Assembly: GCA_037957365.1 (NCBI GenBank)
Contig: JARHVA010002127.1
Coordinates: 1,115,001-1,179,000 of the forward strand
From: Torreya grandis
Taxonomy: Eukaryota; Streptophyta; Pinopsida; Cupressales; Taxaceae
DNA length: 64,000 nt
Reading direction: 5' to 3'
Within the stretch, counting starts at the first letter, position 1. Each line of letters opens with the position of its first letter. The notes beneath the pieces are model-generated. The model did no database searches. It was not told where the DNA came from and saw only the letters and a program-made list of their open reading frames with translations. Position numbers and translations under genes: made by a program. Below are positions 35,368 through 46,746 of this stretch, one piece after another.

Positions 35368-36042
35368 TGTATACACCCTAAATTGGTCAAGCAACCACAC
35401 ATATTGGGTCTTTTCAAAGTCCACTTCATAAGAGACTTCAACTGGAGAATATAAGCCTTATTCACACTAGCCATGTCTTTATTTTCATTTATTTGGTCTT
35501 GTTTCATACTTTTGTCATTTTTTTCTCATTACCAATCATCAAAAACCTTGTAACTAGTGATTCCACCTCAACTAGATAGTATTCCCTATGACAATCCTAT
35601 TCCCTAGGTCATGAGCCTATAGGATAGGAGCATCAAAATTAGACAATAGTACCAGACATGGAAGTTTCCCATTTTTGGTGCTCTTATCCATTTTCATTTT
35701 GATCCCCAATGGTCATTTTTATTTACTTAATAGGTCCCTAACCCTTCTTATCTAATCCCTTAAGTTTTGTTTATCTTTTTAATGTTGACTAATGTGAATA
35801 AATCTCCCAAATTAATTTAAAGGGTGTCCTATATAAATGAATTCACAAGGCATTTTATATCTAGCACTTACTACTTTGACATAGTAAATAATTAAAATTA
35901 GTCAATAGTATAGCTTAGACTTCTACATCACACATAGATTTACATGCTTGATCAAGGAAGGGCCTAGGTGAAAGTTAATTCTTACATCTATTATGTGCAT
36001 TGATTATGCACATTCCCTAAGGGAGAACTACATTTGATCTAA
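35368..36042 (+). repeat. E3 3' LTR
   Basis: Partner of 17,138-17,814 with the same start. TATATAAAT at 35,830-35,838 keeps the TATA box position, and CCCTAAGGGAGAAC lies near the end. The copies differ by many transitions, so E3 is old. Confidence 0.85.
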
Positions 36043-36224
36043 AACCCTAGTTTGAGGGTTAGAGTAGGAAATGATTAGGATAGCAAGGGTTATAGATCAT
36101 GTAATCTTACTTCCCCTAACCTAATTTTTTCCCTTTTTTTGATATGTTTGTTGTTTTGTGTGTGTAAGTAGACCTAGGGTTTTGAGAAAAAAATAGGTTA
36201 TACAATGGTACATACAAGTGATCA
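36043..36224. other. Unassigned spacer between E3 and the 247-bp repeat
   Basis: 182 bp of T-rich sequence with no coding signal. It probably belongs to the host sequence into which E4 inserted. Confidence 0.4.
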
Positions 36225-36471
36225 AGGAGTAATAAAGACACCTCCAGGAAATAAAAACTATATTGTACTAGAATCTAGAACTAGAAATTGATTTGGACAA
36301 TATCACTAGAATTGGACTATAGTACCAGACACCAAAGTGTCTACTTTTCAATGCTCCTATATTTTCACTGAATGAAAGCTAGATTCAGGTTTTTTAAATC
36401 TTCCTAGTACTACATGATAGTTTTTAGCCTCTATATTAGCTATCACATCCTTTTTTTATAGATAAGTCATT
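36225..36471 (+). repeat. 247-bp flank duplication, left copy
   Basis: It matches 41,756-42,002 from first to last base, both exactly 247 bp by my count, at roughly four-fifths identity by eye. Shared landmarks are GGAGWAATAAAGAYACCT at the start, ACTAGAAATTGATTTGGA, TTTTTAGCCTYTRTATTAGC and GATAAGTCATT at the end. It stops exactly where LTR1 of E4 begins. Confidence 0.9.
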
Positions 36472-37011
36472 TGATCTAAAACTTAGGAGCTTTGGTTGAA
36501 AGATAATTCAAGAAATAAGAATAACACAATTATAATAATGCTATCTCTGAGAAGAAATGTTTTATTAATCAAATTTGTAGATCCAAACATATGCCTATCT
36601 TTGAGAAGAGATGTCTGATTGAATTTTTGGGATACATCTATTTTTATACATACTTTGAAGGTAGTAATATGGTGTGGAAGGTTACAAATATTGAGGTAGA
36701 TGAAGTGGTTTGACTTTCAAGATTTACAATATTATAAAATTTGAGAAATTACTATTTTTAGAAACTTACTATTTTTAGATTGCACTATTAAAATTAAAAT
36801 TTAGGAAAATTCCATTGAGATTTTTGGGGTTAAAAACAATAAATCATATCTAAATTACATCTCATCACATTCTCCTCATTCTTAGCTTTACAGTGGTTCA
36901 AATGGGGAGTCAAACAGAGCTATGGTGCAAAAGTTATGGCTCCCAAAAGTTTTCCTACCAATTAGGGTAGAACCATCACCTAAATTTTCACTTGAAATGT
37001 TATTCAGATCA
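36472..37011 (-). repeat. E4 LTR1
   Basis: It starts TGATCTAAAACTTAGG and ends TATTCAGATCA. The minus strand carries a TATA-like TATAAAAA (36,641-36,648) kept in the other two LTRs. It contains two internal AGAAGAGATGTyT repeats. Confidence 0.9.
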
Positions 37012-38836
37012 TTCTTCCCTCCTTAAGAATTAATGGTACCCATTACATCAATATTTATCATCAAGTGTGGGAGTTGTGTTTTGATTTGATTCCTGATGCA
37101 TACTTGGAATGGACTATGCTTTGTGGAGCTGTGTAGGGCTTGATTATTCACCATTTCTATCTGACCATCAGTCTATGGATGAAAGGCCATGAACTTCCTC
37201 AACTTGGTATCTATTTTCTTCTATTATTGTGTTTTTTGTGTAGTCAAGGCTACAACACTAGCCCTTTTAGATTTATATGGCTTGACCACCATGAGAACAA
37301 ATTTCTTGGCACTAATCAGGGAGATAGATGTAGAAGGTGGTACCTTTGGTACCCTATAGCATTGTGTTCCAAGAGTGAGGATGATCCTTTGAGTTCTTGA
37401 TTCATAGATGCCATGTCAATCATACATGAATGGCTAACCAAGGAGTACATCATAAACATCTAGATTGACCACATCACACAAGACCTCATCTTGGAAAGGT
37501 TTTATTGTATATGAGAGAAGATATTGGTGGGTGACATAAAGGTTTCTCCCTAGAATAATCCATCGAATATTTTATGGCTTTAGATAAGGCTTCATGGATA
37601 TATTTAGGCTTTTCACAACATTAGTATAGATTAAAGTATTTTGACTCCCATATCAAGAGTGAAATGCAAAGGCTTACCTTTCACCCATAACTTAGAGTGA
37701 AACAACCTTTCCTTGTCATTTGGCCTCTCCTCATGGGTCTGTAATGAAGCAATGATGGCATTGGGCTCAACATCTATAATTTATTCTTCATCCTCTTTGA
37801 CTATAGGGTGGGTATGAGGTAGAGCAGTAAATGTTGAGGATTGTGACTCAAAAAGTAGGGACTTGATGGCTCAATATTATTCTTTGGAGTGAGTTCCATA
37901 TTTATGGTAATCATACCGTTTTCTAGTCTTCCCTTCCTTTTTATTCCAATTTTGGCCTCATGTTTGACCTTCTTTGTCACTTTTCCATTTTTAAGGCTGA
38001 CTCTTTGTATTCATTCTTCCATGCTTCTACTTAATCTTCACCATGAACTTGTATGCTTCATTGAGGGTTTCCAAATTGAAGAGTTCCATTTCCCCCCATA
38101 GATACCATTGTATTCCACCATGATATTTGAGAACCTTATGTTTCTCACTTTCTTATATTCCCAATCTTGTAGATAGAAAATGAAAAATGTCAGTGTAATC
38201 TTAAACAGACTATTCCTTACCTTGGCAAAGTTGTTGCCACTCTATATATAGATCATCATATGATCTAATGGGGTAGTATCCTTCCTTTATAGCTTATATG
38301 AAATCATCCTAAGTAGGTTCCACCTCAAGGCCAATATCATCTGTATTGAATCTCTTCTTGTACACTTCCCATCAATTTTTGATAGGAAATGATGCCTTTA
38401 AAAGAGCAAAAGTGATCTTCTCTTTATCAGTGAATTTATTTATAAAAAAATAGGATGATAATTGATCCAACCAATTTTATACTACATCAACATTGATTTT
38501 GCCTTCAAATATAGGATATCAAAATTCATCTGAACCTTGAAGGATTTTGGGATTCTAAAAAGATGGGGGGTTGTAGATGAGGAGCCAAAATTTATGATTA
38601 GGATTTATTGGAGAATTTAGGAAAATTATTATAGCATCTATGCTTCCTACTACTAGATGGCTTCATTCACCATTTATTTGAAAGGATCAGATGTCTCAAT
38701 GTTGTCTGCCATTTGAGGTCATTTGGAGTGAACACGTGGATAGTCTATTGGTTCTATTATTTTCCTCCCAAGCTTTCTGTAATCTAATCTCATCCTCAAG
38801 ATCATACACTTTAAAGACAAACCACTCCGATACCAC
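37012..38836 (-). pseudogene. E4 body 1: Gag-protease with integrase scrap
   Basis: Gag opens at an ATG at 38,712. It includes FFINKFTDKEKITFALLKAS, NWWEVYKKRF, DDIGLEVEPTWDDFI and YYPIRSYDDLYIEWQQL, matching the gypsy Gag WW...YFP...W..L pattern. A basic segment with YDYHKYGTHSKE recalls a Cys/His segment. The protease starts RLFHSKLWVKGKPLHFTLD, with the catalytic Ser-Gly motif altered. Near 37,140-37,215 an integrase fragment, IDTKLRKFMAFHP, follows directly, which shows a large internal deletion. PBS (minus strand TGGTATCGGAGTGG, 38,822-38,835) and PPT (AAGGAGGGAAGAA, 37,012-37,024) flank it. Frames are broken. Confidence 0.8.
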
Positions 38837-39375
38837 TGATCTAAAACTCAAAAGATTTGGTTGAAATATAATTCAAGAAATAAGAATAACACAATTGTAA
38901 TAATGTTATCTCTGAAAAGAGATGTTTTGTTGATCAAATTTGTAGATCCAAACATATGCCTATCTTTGAGAAGAGATGTTTGATTACCTTTTCAGGATAC
39001 ATATATTTTTATACATAATTTGAAGGTATGAGGAGGATGTGTAAGGTCACCAATCTCGAAGAAGATGAAGTGGTTCCACTTCCATGATTTACAACATTAT
39101 AGAATTTATAAGATTACTATTTTTAGAAACTTACTATTTTTAGATTGTATTATTAAAATTGAAATTTAAGACACTTATATTGGGATTTTGAGGGTCAAAA
39201 ACCATCAATTATATCTCAATGACATTTCATCAAGTTCTCCTTGTTTTTAGATTTCCAATGGTTCAAATGGGGAGTCAAATAGAGCTATGGTGCAAAAGTT
39301 ATGGCTCCCAAAAGTTCTACCACCAATTGGGGTAGAACCGTCACTTGAATTGTCATATAAAATATTTCTTGGTCA
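38837..39375 (-). repeat. E4 LTR2 (shared middle LTR)
   Basis: It starts TGATCTAAAACTC and ends TTCTTGGTCA. It is 3' LTR to body 2 and 5' LTR to body 1. The TATA-like block is at 39,006-39,013. Confidence 0.9.
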
Positions 39376-41215
39376 TTCCTCCCTCCTTAAGAAGAAATGG
39401 TCTCCATTGCATCAATATTTGTCATCAAGTATGGTAGTAATGTTTTAATTTCATTCTTGATGCATACTTAGAATGGACTATGCTTTATGGAGTTGTGTTT
39501 TGTGGAGCTATGTAGGGCTCAATTGTTCACCATTTCTATCTAGCCATCATTTTGTGGATGGAAGGCCATGAATTTCCTCAGCTTAGTATCTATTTGATTA
39601 TTTTATTTTGTTGTTTGTGTATTCAGGGTTACAACATCAACCCTTTTGGATTTATATGGCTTGACGACCATGAGAATGAATTTCTTGGCACTAATCAGGG
39701 AGATAGATGTAGAAGGTGCTACCTCTAGTACCTTATAGCACCATGTTCCAAGAATGAGGGTGATCCTTCAAGTTCTTGATTCATAGATTCCATGTTGATC
39801 ATACATGAATGGTTGACTAAGGAGTATATTACAAACATCTAGATGAACCACATCACACATGACCTCATCTTGGAGAGGTTTTATTGCATATGAGAGAAGA
39901 CATTGGTGGGCAACATAAAGGTTTCTCCCTGGACTCAACCATCTAATACTATATGGCTTTAGGTGAGGCTTCATGGATAGATTTAGGCTTTTTATAACAT
40001 TAGTAGAGATTAAATTCTTTTGACTCCCACTATTAAGATTGAAATAAAGAGGCTTACCTTTCACCCATAACTTGGAGTGAAACAACCTTTCCTTATCATA
40101 TGGCCTCTCTTCATGGGTCTGTGATGAATTAATGATGGTATCAATCTCAATAAATATAATCTCTTCTTTATCTTCTTTGACTACAGGGTGTGTATGAGGT
40201 AGAGCAGTAGATATTGAGGATTATGACTCAGAAAGTAGGGACTTTATGGCTTGACATTCTTATTTAGAGTGAAAAATATATTTATGGTAATCATACCATT
40301 TCTTAGTCTTTCCTTCCTTTCGATTCCAATTTTGGCCTCGTGTTTGACCTTCTTTATCACTTTTCTATTTTTAAGGTTGACTCTTCATATTCATTCTTCC
40401 ATGCTTCTACTCAATCTTCACCGCAAACTTGTACACCTCATTGAGGGTTTTCAAATTTAAGATTTCTATTTTCCCCCATATATACCATTTTAGTCCACCA
40501 TGATATTTGAGAACCTTATGTTTCTCACTTTTCTAGATGCCCAACTCATAGATAGAGAATGAAAAATGTCTATGTAATCTTAAACAAACTATTCTTTACC
40601 TTGGCAAAGTTGTTACCACTCTATATATAGATCATCATATGCTCCAATGGGGTAGTATTTTTCATTTACAGATTCTATGAAATCATCCCAGGTAGGTTCC
40701 ACCTCAAGGCCAATATCATCTATACTAAATCTCTTCTTGTACACTTCCCACCAATTTTTGAAAAGCAAGGATGCTTTCAAAAGAGCAAAAGTGATCTTCT
40801 CTTTATCAATGAATTTATTTATAAAAAATAGGATGACAATTGATCCAACCAATTTTCTACTACATTAGCATTGATTTTTGCTTCAAATGTAGGGATATCA
40901 AAATTCACCTAAACCTTGAAGGGTGTTGAGGCACTAAAAAGATGTGGGGTTGTAAATGAGGAACCAAAATTTCCCATCAAGATTTGTTGGAGAATTTGGG
41001 TGAATTATTGTAGCATTTGTGCTTGCTAATATTGGAGGGATTCATTCACCATTTCCTTGAAAGGATCAAATGTCTCGGTGTTATCCACCATTTGAGGTCA
41101 TTTGGAGTGAATAGGTGGATAGTCTATTAATTCTATTATTTTCCACCCAGGCTTCCTATAATCTGACCTCATCCTCAAGATAATACACTTTAAAGACAAA
41201 TTGATCTGATACCAT
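39376..41215 (-). pseudogene. E4 body 2: Gag-protease with integrase scrap
   Basis: Same plan as body 1. Gag starts at an ATG at 41,091 (MVDNTETFDPFKEMV) and keeps FALLKASLLFKNWWEVYKKR, DDIGLEVEPTWDDFIESV and YYPIGAYDDLYIEW. The protease (40,085-39,720) reads WVKGKPLYFNLNSGSQKNLI, where the family has DSGSQKN, so the catalytic Asp is Asn. CDVVHLDVCNILLSQPFMYD gives its C-terminal block. An integrase scrap, TKLRKFMAFHPQNDG, lies at 39,528-39,605. Both bodies share the same deletion, so it predates the tandem. PBS is at 41,201-41,214 and PPT at 39,376-39,388. Confidence 0.85.
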
Positions 41216-41755
41216 TGATCCAAAACTCAAGAGCTTTAGTTGAAAGATAATTCAAGAAACAAGAATAACATAATTGTAATAATGTTATCTCTAAGAAGAG
41301 ATGTTTTATTGATCAAATTTGCAGATCCAAACATATGCCTATCTCTGAGAAGAGATGTTTGATTACCTTTTTAGGCTACATCTATTTTTATACATACTTT
41401 TAAGGTAGGAGGAGGATGTGGAAGGTCACCAATCTCAAGGGGGATGAAGTGGTTTGACTTCCATGATTTACAACATTACAAAATTCAAGAAATTATTATT
41501 TTTATAAACTTACTATTTTTAGACTGCACTATTAAAATTGAAATTTAGGACACTTTTATTGGGATTTTAGGGGTCAAAAACCATAAATCATATCTCAGTG
41601 TCATCTCATCATGTTCTCCTCATTCATAGATTTCTAACAATTCAAATAGGGAGTCAAATAGAGTGATGGTGCAAAAATTATGGCTGTCAAAAGTTCTACC
41701 ACCAATTAGGGTAGAACCATCACTCGAATTGTCACCTAAAATGTTGCTTAAATCA
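41216..41755 (-). repeat. E4 LTR3
   Basis: It starts TGATCCAAAACTC next to the primer site and ends GCTTAAATCA, where the right 247-bp copy begins. The TATA-like block is at 41,385-41,392. Confidence 0.9.
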
Positions 41756-42002
41756 TGGAGAAATAAAGATACCTATAGGACCTAGAAACCAGATCGCACC
41801 AGAATCTAAAACTAGAAATTGATTTGGATAATAGCACTAAAATTAGACTACAGTACCAGATACCAAGGTGTTCACTTTTCAATTCTTTTATCCTTTCACC
41901 AAATGAAAACTAGATTTAGGTTTTTAAAATCTTTCTAGTCTTACACAATAGTTTTTAGCCTTTGTATTAGCTGTCACATCTTATTTTTCTAGATAAGTCA
42001 TT
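41756..42002 (+). repeat. 247-bp flank duplication, right copy
   Basis: Partner of 36,225-36,471. It begins at the base after LTR3 and ends GATAAGTCATT, after which the host sequence (TCCTTTCC...) continues. Confidence 0.9.
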
Positions 42003-45000
42003 TCCTTTCCTATGTAATTGATTTGATCATATTTATATAAATCTATATTTTATTACATTTGATTATATTTTACCCCATAATCTATCCCCTTTATTATGTA
42101 AGAACTAAACCCTAGTTTGCCAAAAATAATAAAACACAAGCTTAATAGCGTTTTCCCATTCCCTTTAAAAAACCACTATATTTTTTAGGCAACAACTATG
42201 AAACCATCTCAGGTGGTTATGTAATCATATCTTAAGTGATATTTGTGTCATTTTCTTAGCTATAAAAACTAATGATTTTGACACCACCATGGTTGTTATG
42301 TAACTACCATTTTACGTAGATCTATAGTTCCATCTTGATGCGATGGTTATATCCATTAGCCATATCTAGTCCTACCTCAAAAATAATTTAAAAATCAACC
42401 CAAATCACTAAAAAATTTACAATTTCCTGTTCTACACCTTCCCACAAACATTTTGAAACTAAAAAAATTAGATTTGGTCAGATTTTTAGTGAATTTTATT
42501 CAAATTTAAAAAACTAGGGCAAAAGAGAAAAAAGTAATAAAACTTTCATGTCCCTACCCCACTCCACTTATCACTAGTATACTCATCATCCCTACTCTAT
42601 GTTTTCTCATTTGACTTCTTTCTCTCTCAAAAATGTCATCTTCAATCCAAATCCCAAAATATCATAGAGTCAATTTGCATTAATGAGTCTATTTTTGACA
42701 AGTTTTTAGAATATGTAGGCCCTCAAACTAGCCTTTTTATTTAAAAGTATTCTATTTTTGGTAGATTATCTAATTATCACACATTTTCATGTTTAACAAG
42801 TCATATTGATTCTATTTTTCTATAAAACTAGTGATTTAATGATTTTTTATCTTTTGTAGCATGTTTTTTATGGTTTTATAGGTACATGATGAATTTACAC
42901 TAGATTCAGTCCCCTGATAGGATGATTTAGGTAAAATGATATTACTCACATAAATGGTAAGTACTCTCATCCATGATTTGATTATGTTATATATTTTCTA
43001 CTTTTTCATTAAATTTCACTTGATTCCTATCTTTTATTTATAGGTTATGTGAAGTCTCAGTTGTCTTGATTTTACCACTAAGGTAAGGTAATTATTTATA
43101 ACCCTCTATTTCCATTTTTCACACCATTTTTTGGGACCACACCCTCATCAATTCATCATAAATCCTCATCCCAATGGGAAATATGTGTACACCCAAAAAA
43201 AATTATGATCTAATATTTATAGTATGATGTCCAATAATAATACAATGATCGCATAATTTACACTCAATCTAGGTTCCCTCTAACATTATAATCCTTATCT
43301 CCCTATCTCTTTCTTGAACCCCTCATAATATATTTATTTTTTATATTTTGTATAATCTTCCACCCTATTTTAAAAACCCTCCATAGAAGACAAAACTTCC
43401 ACTCCCAGTAACAAAACTATTGCAATGTATTATGGAACTACCCCTAAGGTGACAGAACCACTATGGTAGTTTAGAAATATATCATGATTGAATTATCACC
43501 AATAGGGTGGTTTATTATTAATATAGGGTAGTTATGCCATCTTATATGGTGGTTCTATCAAATATCCCATTGGTTTATTAACCTCCCCATGCAAATAGGG
43601 GTAGTTTCATCACCTTTTATCTGTGCTCAAAATTTAGCTTCTAAAACTCAAGATTTCACAAGTTTTGTATGCTTATTATCACATTTTTTATTATTTCCAC
43701 CTTGAATCTACCTCATTACTAACAAATTTACTTCCAATATTTTTTTAATCATTCCCCATTCTTCTTAAGTTTAACTTTCAGTTAACCAACATTTAAACTC
43801 ACCCTTGCAAGCTCCATGCTTATCCTATAAGTATCTTAGTTTTAGATGAATTTTGGATCCAAAAATTTGAAATTAAGACTGAATTTTTTAATATTTTATA
43901 TAATCAACCTACTTTTCATTTATTTTTATCTTTACCTTTGATCATTTTTGTGTTAGACTATGTAATTTCAATCAAGAAAAGTCATTAAATTCGTAAACAT
44001 ATCTTTGTAGTTAGTGTACTAGCCATCCATAATCAACTACTCTTTTTTTTTTAGTTGTGTTCATCTCATATTATTCCTTTTATACTATTATTTTATCATT
44101 ATCCTTGGTCAAAGAGTTCCTACAATCATTGTTTTGAGTTGAGGAGCTAGCACACTGAGGACCATATCACAAATATATCTCTTACTTCTAGTTACTCCTC
44201 ACCTTAATCAAGTTGGGGGTTTATAGTTTTAGTTTTATTTTTTTTTAGTAGATTATATTATTTTATATTAATTTATTAAATTTTATTAGATATCTATTTT
44301 GAAAATTTAAATAGATAGGAAAAGGAGTTCTTCTCTCTTCCCATATTTGTACCAAAAATATTAGTTAATTTTCTTATTATTTTCATTCATATAATAGATT
44401 ATTTAAAATAATATATATTTGAATTCAAAACCTAAGTATATATTATAGAACAAATAAAAACACTTTCAACTTCAACAATAATCAATTTTCAGTTCAAAAC
44501 AAGCTCTTGTTCATGCATAAATAAGCACACTAGCAAGTAGGAAAATCTAGCCAAATCGAAGAGAGTAAAAGGTATTATCTTGATATTTATTTTTATTATT
44601 TGAATAAATGTCCAAAAAAAATTATTTTATTAAATAAAAAATTATAACTTATGTATTCATTTTCATTTGATATAAATCATTCAAACTTAGAGTGCATTCA
44701 TCAAAAACCACCAAAAACCAACTTGCATATGCTGAAGAATAATTAGATACTTGATAGTATTTATTCTTAGGATATAGAGATAAATTTGTATTTAATTTAT
44801 TATTATAAAATATTAGTTTTTATAATATATAAATTCATCTATAATCTAAAAATATAAAAACAATTTAATTTAATTTGCACTTTGAAAAGCTAGAAATCAG
44901 CACTTACATTGTTAGCCTAGATTTTGCTTTCTAGTATTGTATGTATTGAAAAGTGAATTAGAAAAATATTAAAAATAAGAAATTTTACATTGTTTTATAT

Positions 45001-45155
45001 ATATTCATTGATATTTACTTTTAATAATTTAGTTTTATTAATTATTTATCTTTATTTTCAATCAAAACACTGTAAAAGACAAATCAACAATCAAAGCCTT
45101 ATCCAAAATGAGCAAAGGTATTTAAAACCCTTAGTTCTCAAAGAATAGAAAGTCA
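42003..45155. other. Gene-free AT-rich sequence between E4 and E5
   Basis: About 3.1 kb with no domain, RNA gene or paired repeat that I can support. Short GTGGTT/AACCAC motifs recur in 42,170-43,600 (for example AGGTGGTTATGTAA, GGTGGTTCTATC) without a clear period. The part from 44,230 to 45,150 is extremely AT-rich. It may be decayed LTR sequence. Confidence 0.4.
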
Positions 45156-46097
45156 TATTAAGAATGGTAATTGATGTCTTATTTTTTCATTTATGTCAAA
45201 TAGAGCATGTGGTACTAGTGCATGAATGATAAAGAAATTGTGTTTGATAGCTTGGAGAGATATGGCACATGTGTAGGTCTATAAGGATAAAGAAGTTGTG
45301 AGGCATACATAAATGTAATGGTGAAGTTATGGTGTATGATTTTTTAATTTATAAAGATAAAAATTCATATTCTAGCTTAATATAATCTAGACTGGCACTT
45401 CAAATCATGCAGATATGAGTGATCTAGCATGTTTGTGCATTTTGTGCAGATACTCAGAAAGTCAACATTGGTCAGAGATTTTTATAAAGATGTTGTTTAT
45501 AGTGCCAAAAAGGTACCTTGAAGTTATGGAATCATGAAGTGTTTTATAACTCAAGTTATAAACCTTAAAATTTTATCTTATAGACTATGATGTATCAAAG
45601 ACCGTCAAGTTTAACTACGTTGAAATCTAGGGTCAGCTAGTCAAGATAGATCTAACAATGAGCATTCATCATCCAGATTGTGATCTAATAGAATGTGTGA
45701 AGTAAATATATCAAAGGTTCCTAAGATTTCATTCACTAGTGGCATTTGTCTTAATCATGATGATTTTTTTGGAATATCAATGGTGCATAGGACTGCCAAG
45801 TGGTACAAGAGTGGGGACTGACAACAATGTGCGCAGAAGGCATGAGAGGGTACCAAGTGTCTTAATTATAGAAGCACAAATCAATGACAAATAGTGAGCA
45901 TTAAATATTTAAATTTATTAGTATCATAAGGAGATTGATATATCACATTTGAGCAAGTTACTAGGGGACATAAGATAAAAACATGTTTTTGCAATGTTTG
46001 CATTACATAGTGACCATTGCCATTTGAATTAGTAAAGGGAAAAACTAGTTTGAAGTATTTTGCTAATATATTTTGATCTAAGAGGAAACTACTGATG

Positions 46098-46181
46098 GAG
46101 TAAAAATAAAAGTTGAAGAGGACTTTTAGGTTCATCTAGAAAAGTTTATTAAAAGTTTTGAATATTTGTAAAGTTTTAGAT
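46098..46181 (+). repeat. 84-bp direct repeat, left copy
   Basis: GAGTAAAAATAAAAGTTGAA... to ...AAGTTTTAGAT. It differs from 46,663-46,746 at a single base. The right LTR has only one, more diverged, copy of this sequence. Confidence 0.95.
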
Positions 46182-46662
46182 TAAGGTAAAAATAGGTTTT
46201 GAAGGGACCCCGAAACCCTGAAACAAAGGATGAAAGATATAACAATAACGTCCACAGGTGAAAGGTTTAACCTACTTCTAAGTAGTATCAAAAAAAGATT
46301 TTATAGGGACCTGAAACCACCATTCAAGAACATCAAAAGATAGACCCCAAGTTTTACAGAGACCTGGAAACTCCAGTGTGATAAGAAAACAAAAAACCAG
46401 AAAATAGAACCAGTTATTACAACCAACTACAAGGACCAAGACAGTAAGAACTCAAAGAACCTATTCTTCTAATTCCAAAATCATCTTCACCACTTCCTTA
46501 CCAATCATAGTAGTGTTCTATATAGATATAGCCACCGACATAGTAACCTCTTGCATTGCTTTCTTCCTTGAGCTCTGTCTGGTTCTCTTGTTAGGCCCCT
46601 CCAAGGATTTAATTTCCTCATTTGCTCATTTTCCAATGTTTACAACAGCTACACATATGCTA
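46182..46662 (-). mobile_element. 481-bp LINE-3'-end-like insertion in E5 LTR
   Basis: The segment is absent from the right LTR. On the minus strand it ends with repeated pyrimidine-rich sentences of the form TTTCAGGTCCCTATAAAA and GGTCCCTTCAAAACC, then TATTTTTACCTTAATC. This resembles the tail of the LINE-like debris at 8,930-8,985. Upstream it has a short frame, GPNKRTRQSSRKKAMQEV, of basic character that I do not recognise. There is no poly(A). It is bracketed by 84-bp direct repeats, far longer than usual LINE target duplications. Confidence 0.55.
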
Positions 46663-46746
46663 GAGTAAAAATAAAAGTTGAAGAGGACTTTTAGGTTCAT
46701 CTAGAAAAGTTTATTAAAAGTTTTGAATATTTGTAAAGTTATAGAT
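46663..46746 (+). repeat. 84-bp direct repeat, right copy
   Basis: Same 84 bases as 46,098-46,181 with one T/A difference (AAGTTATAGAT). The normal LTR continues from here (ATTGAG...). Confidence 0.95.

Larger units (their letters stand above)
17138..36042 (+). mobile_element. E3: gag-only LTR element carrying antisense PMD pseudogene, interrupted by N1
   Basis: Two related terminal sequences (17,138-17,814 and 35,368-36,042) both start TGTATACACCCTAAATTGGTCAAG and enclose a plus-strand gag. After removing the nested N1 element (20,047-30,814 plus one copy of its target duplication) the element is about 8.1 kb. I find no protease, RT, RNase H or integrase in the remaining interior, so it is non-autonomous. 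Downstream of gag, on the opposite strand, lies a PMD-type pseudogene (31,580-33,370). A polypurine tract precedes the right LTR. No convincing 5-bp target duplication was found. Confidence 0.75.
36472..41755 (-). mobile_element. E4: tandem LTR-body-LTR-body-LTR gypsy derivative
   Basis: Three LTRs of 539-540 bp (36,472-37,011; 38,837-39,375; 41,216-41,755) alternate with two internal bodies of about 1.8 kb. Each body has a primer site at its right end and a polypurine tract at its left end, so both read on the minus strand. Each encodes Gag and protease, then jumps to an integrase scrap; RT and RNase H are missing. The two flanks (36,467-36,471 TCATT and 41,756-41,760 TGGAG) do not match. 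Instead, 247-bp repeats flank the whole structure. This fits recombination between two nearby insertions. Confidence 0.85.

Noticed and set aside
17133..36047. Target-site duplication of E3
   Set aside because: CAAGC on the left has no match next to the right LTR under any edge choice I tried; probably lost by mutation or a wrong edge.
36043..36055. Telomere-like AACCCTAG motif (also near 42,113)
   Set aside because: A single copy, not an array; common by chance in AT-rich plant DNA.
42170..43600. Recurring GTGGTT/AACCAC motifs as a tandem or CRISPR-like array
   Set aside because: Spacing is irregular and no repeat unit or constant spacer length emerges; the context is plant nuclear DNA.
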